This document shows positions 8,154-15,675 of a DNA stretch of 25,975 bases, one piece after another. This DNA comes from Candidatus Methanophagaceae archaeon (lineage in GTDB: Archaea > Halobacteriota > Syntropharchaeia > Alkanophagales > Methanospirareceae), in the NCBI GenBank assembly GCA_013374505.1, contig QENJ01000040.1:1-25975 (forward strand). Reading direction: 5' to 3'. Numbering within the stretch: position 1 is the first letter of the stretch; each line of letters opens with the position of its first letter. The notes below the pieces were generated by a model. That model was not told the DNA's origin. It saw nothing but the letters and a program-made list of their open reading frames with translations, and ran no database searches. The position numbers and the translations under genes were made by a program.

Positions 8154-8489
8154 ATGGGTGACGAAAAGATAATACTAAGCGTTTCAAAACGGGAACTGCG
8201 CGAAAGACATGGAATAACGTTGAATTTAGTTCCTGATAGGTATAGGTTCAAGGACGTTTTTGCTGCTATTGTTCGACAACTACCGGGAAGGCAACGTGGC
8301 CTTGCAGAAGCAAATAAAAAAAATAACGGGAATAACGGGAAACGCAAGAATGGAAGAAAGAACATCTCGCAACGGTATCTTGCGGGAACAAAAGCAATCC
8401 AGGAAAAGTATAAATGCAGTTTTGAAGAAGCAGAGAAGATTTTAATAGAAGAAAGACTTAATGCGGATTTAACAAATTCCAGGAAATAA
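8154..8489 (+). CDS. Small basic hypothetical protein
   Basis: 111 aa, not recognised. It has an N-terminal 'MGDEKIILSVSKRELRERHGITLNLVPDRYRFKDVFAAIVRQ' region, a very basic Asn/Gly/Lys-rich middle (about residues 55-72, encoded in part by a doubled ATAACGGGA), and a C-terminal helical 'AIQEKYKCSFEEAEKILIEERL'. No membrane segment or metal motif is visible. The basic linker suggests nucleic-acid contact, but that is only inference. No convincing ribosome site precedes ATG 8154, so the start is uncertain. It lies 130 bases upstream of coaE on the same strand. Confidence 0.5.
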   Translation: MGDEKIILSVSKRELRERHGITLNLVPDRYRFKDVFAAIVRQLPGRQRGLAEANKKNNGNNGKRKNGRKNISQRYLAGTKAIQEKYKCSFEEAEKILIEERLNADLTNSRK

Positions 8490-8619
8490 TACTAAAGATT
8501 ATTCAATTTTAGTTGGATATTATGCTTTCTTGGCACTACTATTTTCTCAAAAGAGAACAACGTTAAAAAGTTGAATAGCTACCAGGTTTTTTATTTCTAT
8601 TAAAGTACACAGGGAAACA

Positions 8620-9234
8620 ATGCAAATCGTGGCTATAACAGGCGGAATAGCAAGTGGGAAGACGCTCGTGCTTAATCTATTCATGAAGCTAGGCGCTTAC
8701 GGGATAGACTGCGATGTTCTGAGCAGAGAAGTAGTAATGCCATGTTCGAATGCCTGGTGGAAGATAGTGAATACCTTTGGCAAGGGTATATTGAAGAATG
8801 ATTTGACGATAGACCGTAAGAAGCTCCTGAACATCGTATTCCACGATTCTACTAAGCGCAAGTAGTTAGAAGGGCTAATACACCCAGAAGTAATAAAAAT
8901 GTGCTGGGATAGGGTCGAGGCGATAAGGACGATAGAGCCCGACCCATTGGTTGCTATTGACGTCCCGCTGTTAATAGAAATAGGGCTGCAAAACGAGTTT
9001 GAGACTGTGATTGTTGTTTACCTAGACGAAGAGACGCAGATAAGACGGGTGATGGCACGAGAAAAGGTAACGGGGGAAGATGCGAAGAAACTGATTGGGT
9101 TACAAATGCCGCTTAGCGAAAAGGTGAAGTTTGCAGATATCGTTATAAATAATGGTGGCACGATCGCGGAAACTGAGGAGCAGGTCCGAGCTGCTTTCTA
9201 TTCGCTATCTCGTGATAGAATACCGGAACAATAA
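8620..9234 (+). pseudogene. coaE: Dephospho-CoA kinase, bacterial type, with one in-frame TAG
   Basis: The frame from ATG 8620 covers 204 residues, the normal CoaE length. The P-loop GGIASGKT (residues 7-14), the IDCDVLSREVV nucleotide/substrate segment, RKKLLNIVF, IHPEVIK, the 'DVPLLIEIGLQNEFETVIVVYLDEETQ' strand and the lid region 'RVMAREKVTGEDAKKLI' are all in order. TAG at 8863-8865 interrupts 'STKRK*LEGLIHPEV', where homologues usually have Lys, Gln or Arg. CoaE phosphorylates dephospho-CoA to CoA. Many archaea use a different enzyme for this step, so this bacterial-type gene may be transferred. The frame is otherwise perfectly kept, arguing for a very recent mutation, readthrough, or a base-calling error. 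Confidence 0.85.
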
Positions 9235-9315
9235 CCTTTAATTGCTTCATAAGTGCAATACGATGCTAACTAACCACGAGAACACAAAGATATACAGAAG
9301 TTCTTGTGCGGATGC

Positions 9316-9663
9316 CTACTTGAGCAATCCTATCTCCTCTATAACTAACAGATCTATATCCTCGTCCAAAGCCGAGAACCGCGCCTTAAATTCAAGCATC
9401 TTCTCCCTCTGCTCTTGCTTTACTTTCCCCCTGACCAGCTTATCCTCGAGTTCCGCTTCTTTATGATAAATGCTATCAATCAACCCAAAAATACGGGGAC
9501 GTTTACTTCTAACTCCTTTTAAATCAGCCATAATGTCCTCCCCATTCGAATGCTTGCTCAATATTGCATCAAACTCTTCAAAAATCTGGTCGCTTTCCCG
9601 GTAAAAGTCATCCACAGTACCCAAAAATCCTCCCGATACCTTCTTCTCTTCTTCTTCTTCCAT
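9316..9663 (-). CDS. Small acidic coiled-coil hypothetical protein
   Basis: 115 aa, not recognised. It starts with a run of Glu (MEEEEEKK), then a mostly helical, charged sequence with heptad-like spacing (about residues 60-105, 'SIYHKEAELEDKLVRGKVKQEQREKMLEFKARFSALDEDIDLL'), suggesting a coiled coil. No transmembrane part is seen. It lies 53 bases downstream of the DRG GTPase on the same strand. A TATA-like AATATATTATTT about 20 bases before ATG 9663 could give it its own promoter. It converges on coaE. The function is unknown. Confidence 0.6.
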   Translation of the reverse strand: MEEEEEKKVSGGFLGTVDDFYRESDQIFEEFDAILSKHSNGEDIMADLKGVRSKRPRIFGLIDSIYHKEAELEDKLVRGKVKQEQREKMLEFKARFSALDEDIDLLVIEEIGLLK

Positions 9664-9716
9664 GGCAATACGAAATAATATATTCGCCTATATGGTAAAA
9701 AGTTTTTCGGCTTTTA

Positions 9717-10823
9717 TCATTTCCGTACCACTATGCTAACCACATCGTCCGCTGATAGTACATGCAAAAGTCCTACACGCTGTCCTGAATGCTTCGCGGA
9801 CGGCCCCCATATCCTTGCATACCGAAATCGTTCTATAAAATCACGATGGATGGTAGAACAGGCATCAGCAACCGTAGAATCCATTCTCAAGACTAGAGGA
9901 TGATCCATATCGGGTGGTGCTCCCTGTGGCTTCAGATAGATGCGTATAAAACCAAGTTGTTTGTATATATGCTCCTTCAGTGTCTCGAGCTTTAAGTTCT
10001 CTTCCGCGGAGATCATAATTGCATCAGGGAATCGTTCCTGGGCTTTCGAAAGCGTCAAAGGGTCGGCCAGGTCTATCTTGTTTATGACTGTGATTGCATG
10101 TAGATATTTGCGGTTTCCTGTCGCCACATCTATAAGTTCATCAAGAGTGATTTTTTCTCGTATAAGGACCTCCGCATTGTGTGTCCGATATTCCGATAAC
10201 ACTACTCGAATCATTTTTTCGTCTAGTCCGATTTGATTTAGCTTAACTGTGCTGTTTATCGTTATTCCACCACGACTCAATTTGCGTATGATGACCTCAG
10301 GCGGTCGGGCATTAATGCGGATGCCCGCGTCATACAACTCCTTTACAAGAATATCGTATTGCTCTAGCTGGAACACATCCACAATAATAAGGATCATATC
10401 TGCGTTTCGCATTATCGAGATGACTTCCTTGCCACGCCCACGTCCTGCTGCGGCACCCCGGATAAGCCCCGGTACGTCAAGGAATTGCAAACGAGTGCCC
10501 TTGTATTCCAGAGTGCCCGGGATAACCTCAAGCGTAGTGAAATCATAAGCCGCAACCGCTGCGTTGGTGCCAGTAAGATGGTTGAGCAGCGTGGACTTGC
10601 CCACTGACGGAAAACCGACCATTATGATGGTTGCATGCCCCGATTTTTTTATGCCATAGCCCTTCCCCACACGTGATGATTTCGATATTGCCTGCTTTTG
10701 TAGTTCGTCTCTTAATCTGGCAAGTTTCGCTTTTAGACGCCCGATGTGATGAGAGGTCGCCTTATTATAAGGTGTTTTTCTGATTTCGTCCTCAATTGTT
10801 TTGATGTCCGCTTCGCTGGTCAT
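9717..10823 (-). CDS. DRG-family GTP-binding protein
   Basis: 368 aa. An N-terminal helical arm (1-60, Lys/Arg-rich) precedes the Obg/DRG G domain: G1 GFPSVGKST (70-78), G2 around FTTLEV, G3 DVPGL (116-120), the DRG-typical RGAAAGRGRGKEV stretch, and G4 NKID (248-251). A C-terminal TGS domain (about 292-368) ends in 'HSGQRVGLLHVLSADDVVSIVVRK'. Archaeal and eukaryotic DRG proteins are translation-associated GTPases that bind ribosomes or RNA. Length and domain order match the family. A TATA-like TTTATATTGA about 40 bases upstream of ATG 10823 is a probable promoter. It is intact and well conserved. Confidence 0.93.
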   Translation of the reverse strand: MTSEADIKTIEDEIRKTPYNKATSHHIGRLKAKLARLRDELQKQAISKSSRVGKGYGIKKSGHATIIMVGFPSVGKSTLLNHLTGTNAAVAAYDFTTLEVIPGTLEYKGTRLQFLDVPGLIRGAAAGRGRGKEVISIMRNADMILIIVDVFQLEQYDILVKELYDAGIRINARPPEVIIRKLSRGGITINSTVKLNQIGLDEKMIRVVLSEYRTHNAEVLIREKITLDELIDVATGNRKYLHAITVINKIDLADPLTLSKAQERFPDAIMISAEENLKLETLKEHIYKQLGFIRIYLKPQGAPPDMDHPLVLRMDSTVADACSTIHRDFIERFRYARIWGPSAKHSGQRVGLLHVLSADDVVSIVVRK

Positions 10824-10900
10824 TCTATATGTGTGTTATCGTAATAGATACGATTTTATCAATATAAACGAGTCTATTAGAGAACTAAACGGGCATTCCA

Positions 10901-10955
10901 ACAGCTAAAGCGGTTTTAGCTGTGTACTATCAAGGCATTGTAGGCAAGAACCTAC
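10901..10955. other. Two hairpins in the gap between the DRG gene and tRNA-Leu
   Basis: ACAGCTAAA (10901-10909) and TTTAGCTGT (10915-10923) form a perfect 9-bp stem with a 5-base loop. GTAGG (10940-10944) and CCTAC (10951-10955) form a second, followed by TTTT. They may belong to a small RNA or act as a terminator; nothing else in the gap explains them. Confidence 0.4.
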
Positions 10956-11030
10956 TTTTGGATAATATTAATAGCATCTAAAACCTACATGTGTTTACTA
11001 CTTTGACAGAAGCAACAGGAAAAGAACAAA

Positions 11031-11114
11031 GCGGGGGTAGCCGAGCTGGACAAAGGCGCAGGACTTAAGATCCTGTTCCGTAGGGATACGTGGGTTCGAA
11101 TCCCTCCCCCCGCA
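11031..11114 (+). tRNA. tRNA-Leu (anticodon TAA)
   Basis: Acceptor GCGGGGG (11031-11037) pairs with CCCCCGC (11107-11113), discriminator A at 11114. Anticodon arm CAGGA-CTTAAGA-TCCTG places TAA at 11066-11068. The long variable arm and GGGTTCGAATCCC T-arm fit a class II tRNA-Leu. No intron is seen and CCA is not encoded. It ends six bases before the convergent cbiX stop codon. Confidence 0.95.
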
Positions 11115-11120
11115 TCCTGT

Positions 11121-11534
11121 TCACTCACCGTTACCCGCTTCTGCCGCCTTTACCCTGTCCAGTAATATGTCCACAATCCTTTCATCCACCCCGATTGGCT
11201 TACCATAAATTAGTTCTACATCTCGCCCTAGCTCTGCCCATTCGCCCTCAAACGCTATTTTCAGCGTCTCTGGTATGTCTTCTGTCGTATGCGTACCATC
11301 TGCTAAGAAGACCGGCACCGCTACTATCTTCTTTATACCGCTCTTAGCAAGCTCTCGCAATACCTCTTCTATGCTCGGCGAATTCAGTTGCATAAATGCG
11401 ACCCTTACGTCCTTAAAAACACCTCGCAGTTCCATCAATCGCTGCAAGCCATCCAGTAGCTCCTTGTTATACGCCATTTTGCTACCATGACCTATCAAAA
11501 CAACTGCCATGTCTTCTTCGCTTTCTTTTATCAT
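11121..11534 (-). CDS. cbiX: Small-type sirohydrochlorin chelatase (CbiX/CfbA)
   Basis: 137 aa, the size of the archaeal CbiX-small family. The N-terminal VVLIGHGSK carries a metal/substrate His (H16), and VFLADGTHTTEDIP carries the second (H82); the phosphate-like loop region 'AFMQLNSPSIEEVL' lies between. The family inserts cobalt into sirohydrochlorin for cobamides; in methanogens and ANME archaea the same protein (CfbA) inserts nickel at the first step of coenzyme F430 synthesis. Start ATG 11534 gives an eight-residue acidic extension; Met9 (11510) is an alternative. It is divergent from ycaO, 84 bases apart, so both may serve methyl-coenzyme M reductase. Cobalt versus nickel preference cannot be read from sequence. 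Confidence 0.88.
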   Translation of the reverse strand: MIKESEEDMAVVLIGHGSKMAYNKELLDGLQRLMELRGVFKDVRVAFMQLNSPSIEEVLRELAKSGIKKIVAVPVFLADGTHTTEDIPETLKIAFEGEWAELGRDVELIYGKPIGVDERIVDILLDRVKAAEAGNGE

Positions 11535-11559
11535 TTAGTAATTGCAATTTATTACTGGA

Positions 11560-11575
11560 ATGACTATATTAAATA
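11560..11575 (+). promoter_or_regulatory. Probable TATA box for ycaO
   Basis: TGACTATATTAAATAG at 11560-11575 lies about 50 bases before ATG 11619 in the divergent gap between cbiX and ycaO. It fits an archaeal TATA element with a short leader. Confidence 0.45.
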
Positions 11576-11618
11576 GTACCCAAATCAAAGCATAAGCGAA
11601 CCAATTTTTGAAGACAAA

Positions 11619-12821
11619 ATGAAACTCAAGTCATGTATAAAGGGCTATAAAGAAGGCACGCACCGTGTAGTTCCTCCGGCTGATACTTTAGCACGGGTAG
11701 AGTCGAAGATGCCCGTTGCGGGAGTTGAAAAGGTTACGGACATAACAGGACTTGACCGGATAGGGATACCAGTATTTACGTGCATAAGATCCACTGCGGA
11801 AGGCGGAGCGGTATCGCTGTATAACGGCAAAGGTACGACCGCGGAAGAAGCGAGAGTGTCCGCATTGATGGAAGCGATCGAACGCTATTCCGCGGAAGTC
11901 AAAGATCGCGAACTTGTAGAGGATAGTTATGTCCGGCTTAGCAAACAGGAAAATGCTTTAAACCCGAATGAGTTGATTCTGCCGGGTTATGTAAAGAATA
12001 TTGCTGAAATAAGTATCCCGTGGGTGGCGGGGTATGACCTGATACAAGAAGAGGAGATATACGTGCCTGCGAGTGCTGTTTTTCATCCTTTACCTTCGAG
12101 ATATGACCGAGTACGGCTGTTCAGAACGAACACGAACGGATTGGCGTCTGGAAACGAGCTGGAGGAAGCAATTTTTCATGGTCTCGCGGAACTGGTAGAA
12201 CGAGATGCCTGGTCGCTGGTGGAAATCACACGTAATACGGGTGCTGTTGTGCGAATAAGAGAAGAACGGGTACGTGACCTTATGGCTAAATTCGCGGATG
12301 CGGATGTTTCGGTGCTTATACGGGATATAACAAGTGACGTCGGCATTCCGACTTTCGCTGCGGTTTCTGATGATCTCCGGTTGAAGGATCCAACGCTGCT
12401 CACTACCGGTATGGGCACGCATACGGATGCGAGGGTTGCGATACTACGTGCGCTTACAGAAGTCGCTCAGAGTAGGCTTACGCAGATATACAGTGCGAAG
12501 CAGAACACGGCTATTAAGGATATGAGGCGGATAATGGGATATGAGTGGATGCGTAAGAAGAACAAACATTGGTTCGACAATTCGGAGAGTACTGATTTCG
12601 AGAATGTGGAATCCCGGAATAGTGCAGATTTTCTTGATGATATTAACTATACCCTAGAGCGGATACGGGATGTTGGCCTGGAACGAGTGGTGGTGGTGGA
12701 TTTGACGTGTGAGGAGATAGGTGTTCCCGTGGTTAGAGTAATCGTGCCGGGATTGGAGATGTATACGGTGGACGAAGAACGGATTGGGCAGAGGTGTAAG
12801 AACGCACGGAAGGCCGTATAA
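11619..12821 (+). CDS. ycaO: YcaO-type McrA-glycine thioamidation protein (methanogenesis marker 1)
   Basis: 400 aa. The YcaO ATP-binding signatures are visible: 'IRSTAEGGAVSLYNGKGTTAEEARVSALMEAIERYSAE' (about residues 57-94), 'ATGNELEEAIFHGLAELVERDAW'-like segment (here LASGNELEEAIFHGLAELVERDAW) and 'TGMGTHTDARVAILRALTEVAQSR'. N-terminal 'YKEGTHRVVPPADTLARV' is typical of the methanogenesis-marker-1 subgroup. With a TfuA partner in some lineages, this protein converts the backbone amide of a glycine in McrA to a thioamide. No tfuA gene is in the window. The ending 'GLEMYTVDEERIGQRCKNARKAV' is complete. Its presence is one of the best clues that the organism carries methyl-coenzyme M reductase. 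Confidence 0.9.
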   Translation: MKLKSCIKGYKEGTHRVVPPADTLARVESKMPVAGVEKVTDITGLDRIGIPVFTCIRSTAEGGAVSLYNGKGTTAEEARVSALMEAIERYSAEVKDRELVEDSYVRLSKQENALNPNELILPGYVKNIAEISIPWVAGYDLIQEEEIYVPASAVFHPLPSRYDRVRLFRTNTNGLASGNELEEAIFHGLAELVERDAWSLVEITRNTGAVVRIREERVRDLMAKFADADVSVLIRDITSDVGIPTFAAVSDDLRLKDPTLLTTGMGTHTDARVAILRALTEVAQSRLTQIYSAKQNTAIKDMRRIMGYEWMRKKNKHWFDNSESTDFENVESRNSADFLDDINYTLERIRDVGLERVVVVDLTCEEIGVPVVRVIVPGLEMYTVDEERIGQRCKNARKAV

Positions 12822-12920
12822 GTAACTTCTATAAAAAGGAAAAAGAACGCGCATAACCGGGTAGATAACGCTTTATAGCAAACTTATTGGTGGGAAGTAT
12901 CAAAAAGTAAAAAAACGAAA

Positions 12921-12935
12921 AGCTTTTATATGCCC
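12921..12935 (+). promoter_or_regulatory. Probable TATA box upstream of the 13041 gene
   Basis: An AGCTTTTATATG stretch after an A-rich tract lies about 110 bases before ATG 13041. It is the best TATA-like site in the gap after ycaO. Confidence 0.35.
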
Positions 12936-13040
12936 TATGATGAACGTATATTGAAACCTTAGTTACAAGTTCTGTGGTTATTTATAGGCTTTGTACTTAA
13001 GTAGGGGTATGTGGCTTCTTAAATAAAAAAGAGGAAGGGA

Positions 13041-13526
13041 ATGGAAAAAAAGTCTTGGTGGCAAAGTGTACCTCGGTGGTAACTTGTACTCAATGTTGTG
13101 CTGATTATTTTTGTTGCAATAGGCTTGCTCAATGATCTTGCGGTTTTTGAACCAAAACCCGATACTGAAGTAATAACTACTGATGTGGATAGAATTAATA
13201 CCACACATGAATTATTTAAAATAGTTATTTCAAATTCGGGCAAAAATGAAGCTACTAATGTTACAACACGAATAGAGTTTTCGTCAAATATGACTATAGT
13301 TGGACGTGAAATCCCTTATGGTAATTGTGCTATTACCGAAAATACATCTCGCATAATTGAAGTGAGATGGAACTATTTACCACCAGGGAATATAACACAA
13401 TATAAAATCAGACTTTGGTTAACGGGGGATGATTTGACTGAAAATAAACCTGATGTAGAAGTGAGACCAGATTCTATAATTGTTTGGTCAAAAGAAGAAG
13501 GAACGATTCATAAGGTGGGGAACTAA
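13041..13526 (+). pseudogene. Membrane-anchored exported protein with one in-frame TAA near its start
   Basis: A GAGGAAGGGA ribosome site immediately precedes ATG 13041. The frame reads MEKKSWWQSVPRW, then TAA (13080-13082), then in the same frame LVLNVVLIIFVAIGLLN, which is the expected membrane anchor, and an exported beta domain ('LFKIVISNSGKNEATNVTTRIEFSSNMTIVG...RWNYLPPGNITQYKIRLWL', CARDB-like). Positive N-terminus, stop, then anchor in one frame suggests a 161-residue protein broken by a single nonsense codon. A GTG at 13098 could restart translation and still give a membrane segment, so a shortened product is possible. Asn-X-Thr/Ser sites are frequent, as in archaeal surface proteins. 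Function unknown. Confidence 0.65.
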
Positions 13527-13643
13527 AAGCCCCTCAACCGTTAACGGATGCCCCGCAATTCATTGCTGGTGTGGCGTGGTTGGGGCTTATTTGTTTATGT
13601 ATACGACACAAGTTTGATTCTTGTGGGGTGCAAAGAACACCCC
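13527..13643 (+). other. Structured intergenic segment, candidate small RNA
   Basis: Three stems follow one another. An outer stem pairs AAGCCC(CT)CAACC (13527-13539) with GGTTGGGGCTT (13578-13588), enclosing ATGCC/GGCGT and GCAA-TTCA-TTGC. Next come CACAAG-TTTGATT-CTTGTG (13607-13625) and GGGGTG-CAAAGAA-CACCCC (13625-13643). Pairing was found by eye and not folded. Confidence 0.4.
13547..13588 (+). repeat. Dispersed 42-bp repeat, copy A
   Basis: GATGCCC, AATTCATT, GGTGTGG and GTGGTTGGG blocks are shared in the same order with the copies at 14377 and 15676. One reading frame in all three encodes a WLGL-containing peptide. It lies 20 bases after the stop codon of the exported protein. Confidence 0.65.
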
Positions 13644-13680
13644 AAAGGGAAAGAGGAACTAAGATAGGGGTGAATATAAA

Positions 13681-13788
13681 ATGGAAAGTAGAACTGTCTT
13701 AGCACCCGTAGCAATCGTTATCGCGATTGTGCACTCGGGCTTGGTGCTTTGTCGTATAGTAGGCATGAGAAAGGAGAAGAAGTGGTAG
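13681..13788 (+). CDS. Possible 35-residue membrane peptide
   Basis: ATG 13681 to TAG 13786-13788. The peptide MESRTVLAPVAIVIAIVHSGLVLCRIVG then MRKEKKW has one hydrophobic helix (about residues 6-24) and a basic tail, a plausible single-pass membrane peptide. A GGGGTG motif lies about ten bases upstream. Its end overlaps the start of the DsrE-like gene, which suggests translational coupling. It was found by reading the sequence, has no known family, and could be chance. Confidence 0.35.
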   Translation: MESRTVLAPVAIVIAIVHSGLVLCRIVGMRKEKKW

Positions 13789-14234
13789 AAATGGGAAAAG
13801 TAGAGGATTTGGTAATATATGTGAATAGTGGAATGGACAACCCGAAGAACCAATATGCAAGTTATGTCATTGCATTTGCAGCGAAACAAGCAGGTGTCCC
13901 AACAGTAACAGTATTTTATGGACCGAACGGTGTTGAAGTGACGAAGAAAGGTAACTTGGCAACTTTAGCAATACCAGACGAAGTGAAAACGTTAATTGCA
14001 GGGCAGTTTGAAGGTTTGAAGCCAGAAGACTTACCAGACAACCTTGAGCAGTTAGCAATGTTTGAAAAAGACGAGCTGGGTGTGAACATCTATTCGTGTG
14101 GGACTTTCAACGTTATAGACGGTTTTGCAACGTCTATTGACGACAAAACAAACATCGAAGACTTCGTAACGCCTGTGAAGGTGCCCGATGCAGTAGGTGT
14201 AGCGCTAAACGCAGACAAAATACTGTGGTTGTGA
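13782..14234 (+). CDS. DsrE-like small cytoplasmic protein
   Basis: About 150 aa. The fold pattern 'LVIYVNSGMDNPKNQYASYVIAFAAKQAGVPTVTVFYGPNGVEVTKKGNL' (Rossmann-like strand, helix, strand, then a GPNGVE loop) and a later conserved-looking Cys in VNIYSCGTF match the DsrE/DsrF-like group, which includes sulfur-carrier proteins and many archaeal members of unknown role. GGAG at 13773-13776 sits five bases before GTG 13782; ATG 13791 is the alternative start. No membrane segment is seen. A T-run terminator follows at 14277. The Cys could carry sulfane sulfur, but that is inference from the family. Confidence 0.65.
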   Translation: MVEMGKVEDLVIYVNSGMDNPKNQYASYVIAFAAKQAGVPTVTVFYGPNGVEVTKKGNLATLAIPDEVKTLIAGQFEGLKPEDLPDNLEQLAMFEKDELGVNIYSCGTFNVIDGFATSIDDKTNIEDFVTPVKVPDAVGVALNADKILWL

Positions 14235-14263
14235 AAACAAGTACAAAAACAAAAAAGGGCAGT

Positions 14264-14288
14264 AAAAACCCCCACCTATTTTTTTTGT
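14264..14288 (+). terminator. T-run terminator after the DsrE-like gene
   Basis: A C-rich stretch (AACCCCCACC) is followed by TATTTTTTTTG ending near 14287. A T8 run downstream of a gene is the usual archaeal termination signal. Confidence 0.55.
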
Positions 14289-14330
14289 CCCAAGTGAAAA
14301 GAAATTTAGAGTGAGAAGAGGAGGTTTAAG

Positions 14331-14426
14331 GTGATAAAATGGTTAGAAGAGGTGAAAAGGCAGTATACAGCTCACGGGTGCCACGGAATTTATTTGAGTA
14401 TGGCATGGCTGGGGCTTCGCATATAA
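14331..14426 (+). CDS. Possible 31-residue peptide containing dispersed repeat copy B
   Basis: GTG 14331 follows the strongest ribosome site in the region (GAGGAGGTTTAAG). The frame reads MIKWLEEVKRQYTAHG then CHGIYLSMAWLGLRI and stops at TAA 14424, 13 bases before the next gene's ATG. The C-terminal half is encoded by the 42-bp repeat. It could be a leader peptide for the lipoprotein gene, a degenerate gene tail, or chance; a good ribosome site is the main argument for translation. Confidence 0.4.
   Translation: MIKWLEEVKRQYTAHGCHGIYLSMAWLGLRI
14377..14417 (+). repeat. Dispersed 42-bp repeat, copy B
   Basis: GGTGCC.CGGAATTTATTTG.GTATGGCATGG.TGGGGCTT matches the same order of blocks as copies A and C, with more changes. 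TGCCA and TGGCA can pair around the central AATTTATT. Confidence 0.6.
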
Positions 14427-14439
14427 ATGGAGGGAACAT

Positions 14440-15625
14440 ATGAAAAAGAAACCCATAACTGGCTTAATAGCCATAGTAGCAATCGTAGCGGTTTTGATAT
14501 TTGCGGGGTGCATTGATGATAAACCACCGACACCCGTATCCACCCCCACACCGAGCGCCACTCCTCCTACAAAAACGACACCTACGCCAACTCCCTTACC
14601 TATATTGACACCCGCTTCAACGCCAACTGGCTCCAACCTGGAAGGCAGCATCTGGACACTTACCAATTTCATCGCAGAGAGCGATGGTGATGTGCGTTTA
14701 CCCATCTCATGGACTACAATCACTGCTCGCTTTGAGGATGGGCTGATCAGCGGTACTGCGGGGTGTAACCAGTACTCAGGATCATATACTGCTGCTGATA
14801 AGATTGCCCTCAACGAGATGTCATGGACTGAAATGCTCTGCATGGACCCGGCAGGTGTAATGCAGCAGGAGACACAATACCTTGAAATACTGCGTGACGT
14901 AACGACATTTACAATAAAGGAGAACCAGCTTACCCTCAGCACAGAAGACGGGCGGGCACTGGTGTACCATGCGCAGTTAAATACCACCACAAAATCCGAA
15001 GGGACTCTGACAGTTTCCGAATTATTGGAAAATCAGGTGTACGACACGGAAGTCAAAGTTTATGGGCTTGTAAGTGCATTAGGAGAAGTTGACTGTCTAT
15101 GCTTTGAATTGACTTCAGGTGGGAAATTGTTGTGGGTATGGTACGACTCGATGGTAGAGGAGGACGAAACAGAAAGACCTGCTGTAAGTGTAGAAGGAAT
15201 AGAAAATGGTAACAGGGTTATCGACCGGTGAACTCAAATCAGGTGGGCAACACTGCTCACACAACGATTTCTGGGCGAGTAAAATTGAAAATGTGGTTGA
15301 AGCAGTTAGATTAGCTAACGTAAAAGATATTGAAATTATGCTGCTTGAATCATTTCCTGTTCAGATAAACGTTGTTGCAAAAGGCGAGCATCCCGATAGC
15401 TGTACGAAAGTAGACGAAATTATGACAAGACGTGAAGGAAATACAATCTTCGTCACCCTAACAGCATCAAGACCCGCGGACGTAATGTGTGCACAGGTAA
15501 TTACGCCATTTGAGGAAGTCATCGCATTGGATGTGGTCAGGCGGAAAGCAGGCGTTTACACCGTAGATGTCAATGGGGTAAGAGATACGTTTGAATTACA
15601 AATGGACAACAGTTTCGAAAACTAA
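14440..15625 (+). pseudogene. META-domain lipoprotein with C-terminal OB-like and extra domain, split by a one-base shift
   Basis: MKKKPITGLIAIVAIVAVLIFAGC ends in a lipobox cysteine, followed by a Pro/Thr-rich linker (residues about 27-66). A META (HslJ-like) domain follows: SIWTLTNF, GLISGTAGCNQYSGSY, EMLCMDPAGVMQQETQYLEIL and LTLSTEDGRALVY. Then an OB-like segment 'VYDTEVKVYGLVSALGEVDCLCFEL'. The frame closes at TGA 15229-15231 just after GNRVIDR, while the frame one base over resumes with TGELKSGGQH from about 15223 and runs to TAA 15625 through 'DIEIMLLESFPVQINVVAKGEHPDSCTKVDEI...GVYTVDVNGV'. Removing one base near 15222 would give one protein of about 394 residues. As it stands the gene is a 263-aa product plus a remnant. 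Its role at the cell surface is unknown. Confidence 0.75.
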
Positions 15626-15675
15626 AATCTAATGGGAACTAGGGTAAAGAGGGACAGAGAATGCCGATCACCAGG

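Noticed and set aside
5626..8865. Pyrrolysine-type TAG recoding as explanation for the TAGs in the metallo-beta-lactamase and coaE
   Set aside because: Two other genes carry in-frame TAA, the metallo-beta-lactamase is dead for other reasons, and no pyl gene is in the window. Kept only as one option for coaE.
13548..13632. tRNA-like fold with a T-arm-like hairpin
   Set aside because: The acceptor ends pair only partly and no anticodon arm of five pairs exists. Reported instead as a structured segment.
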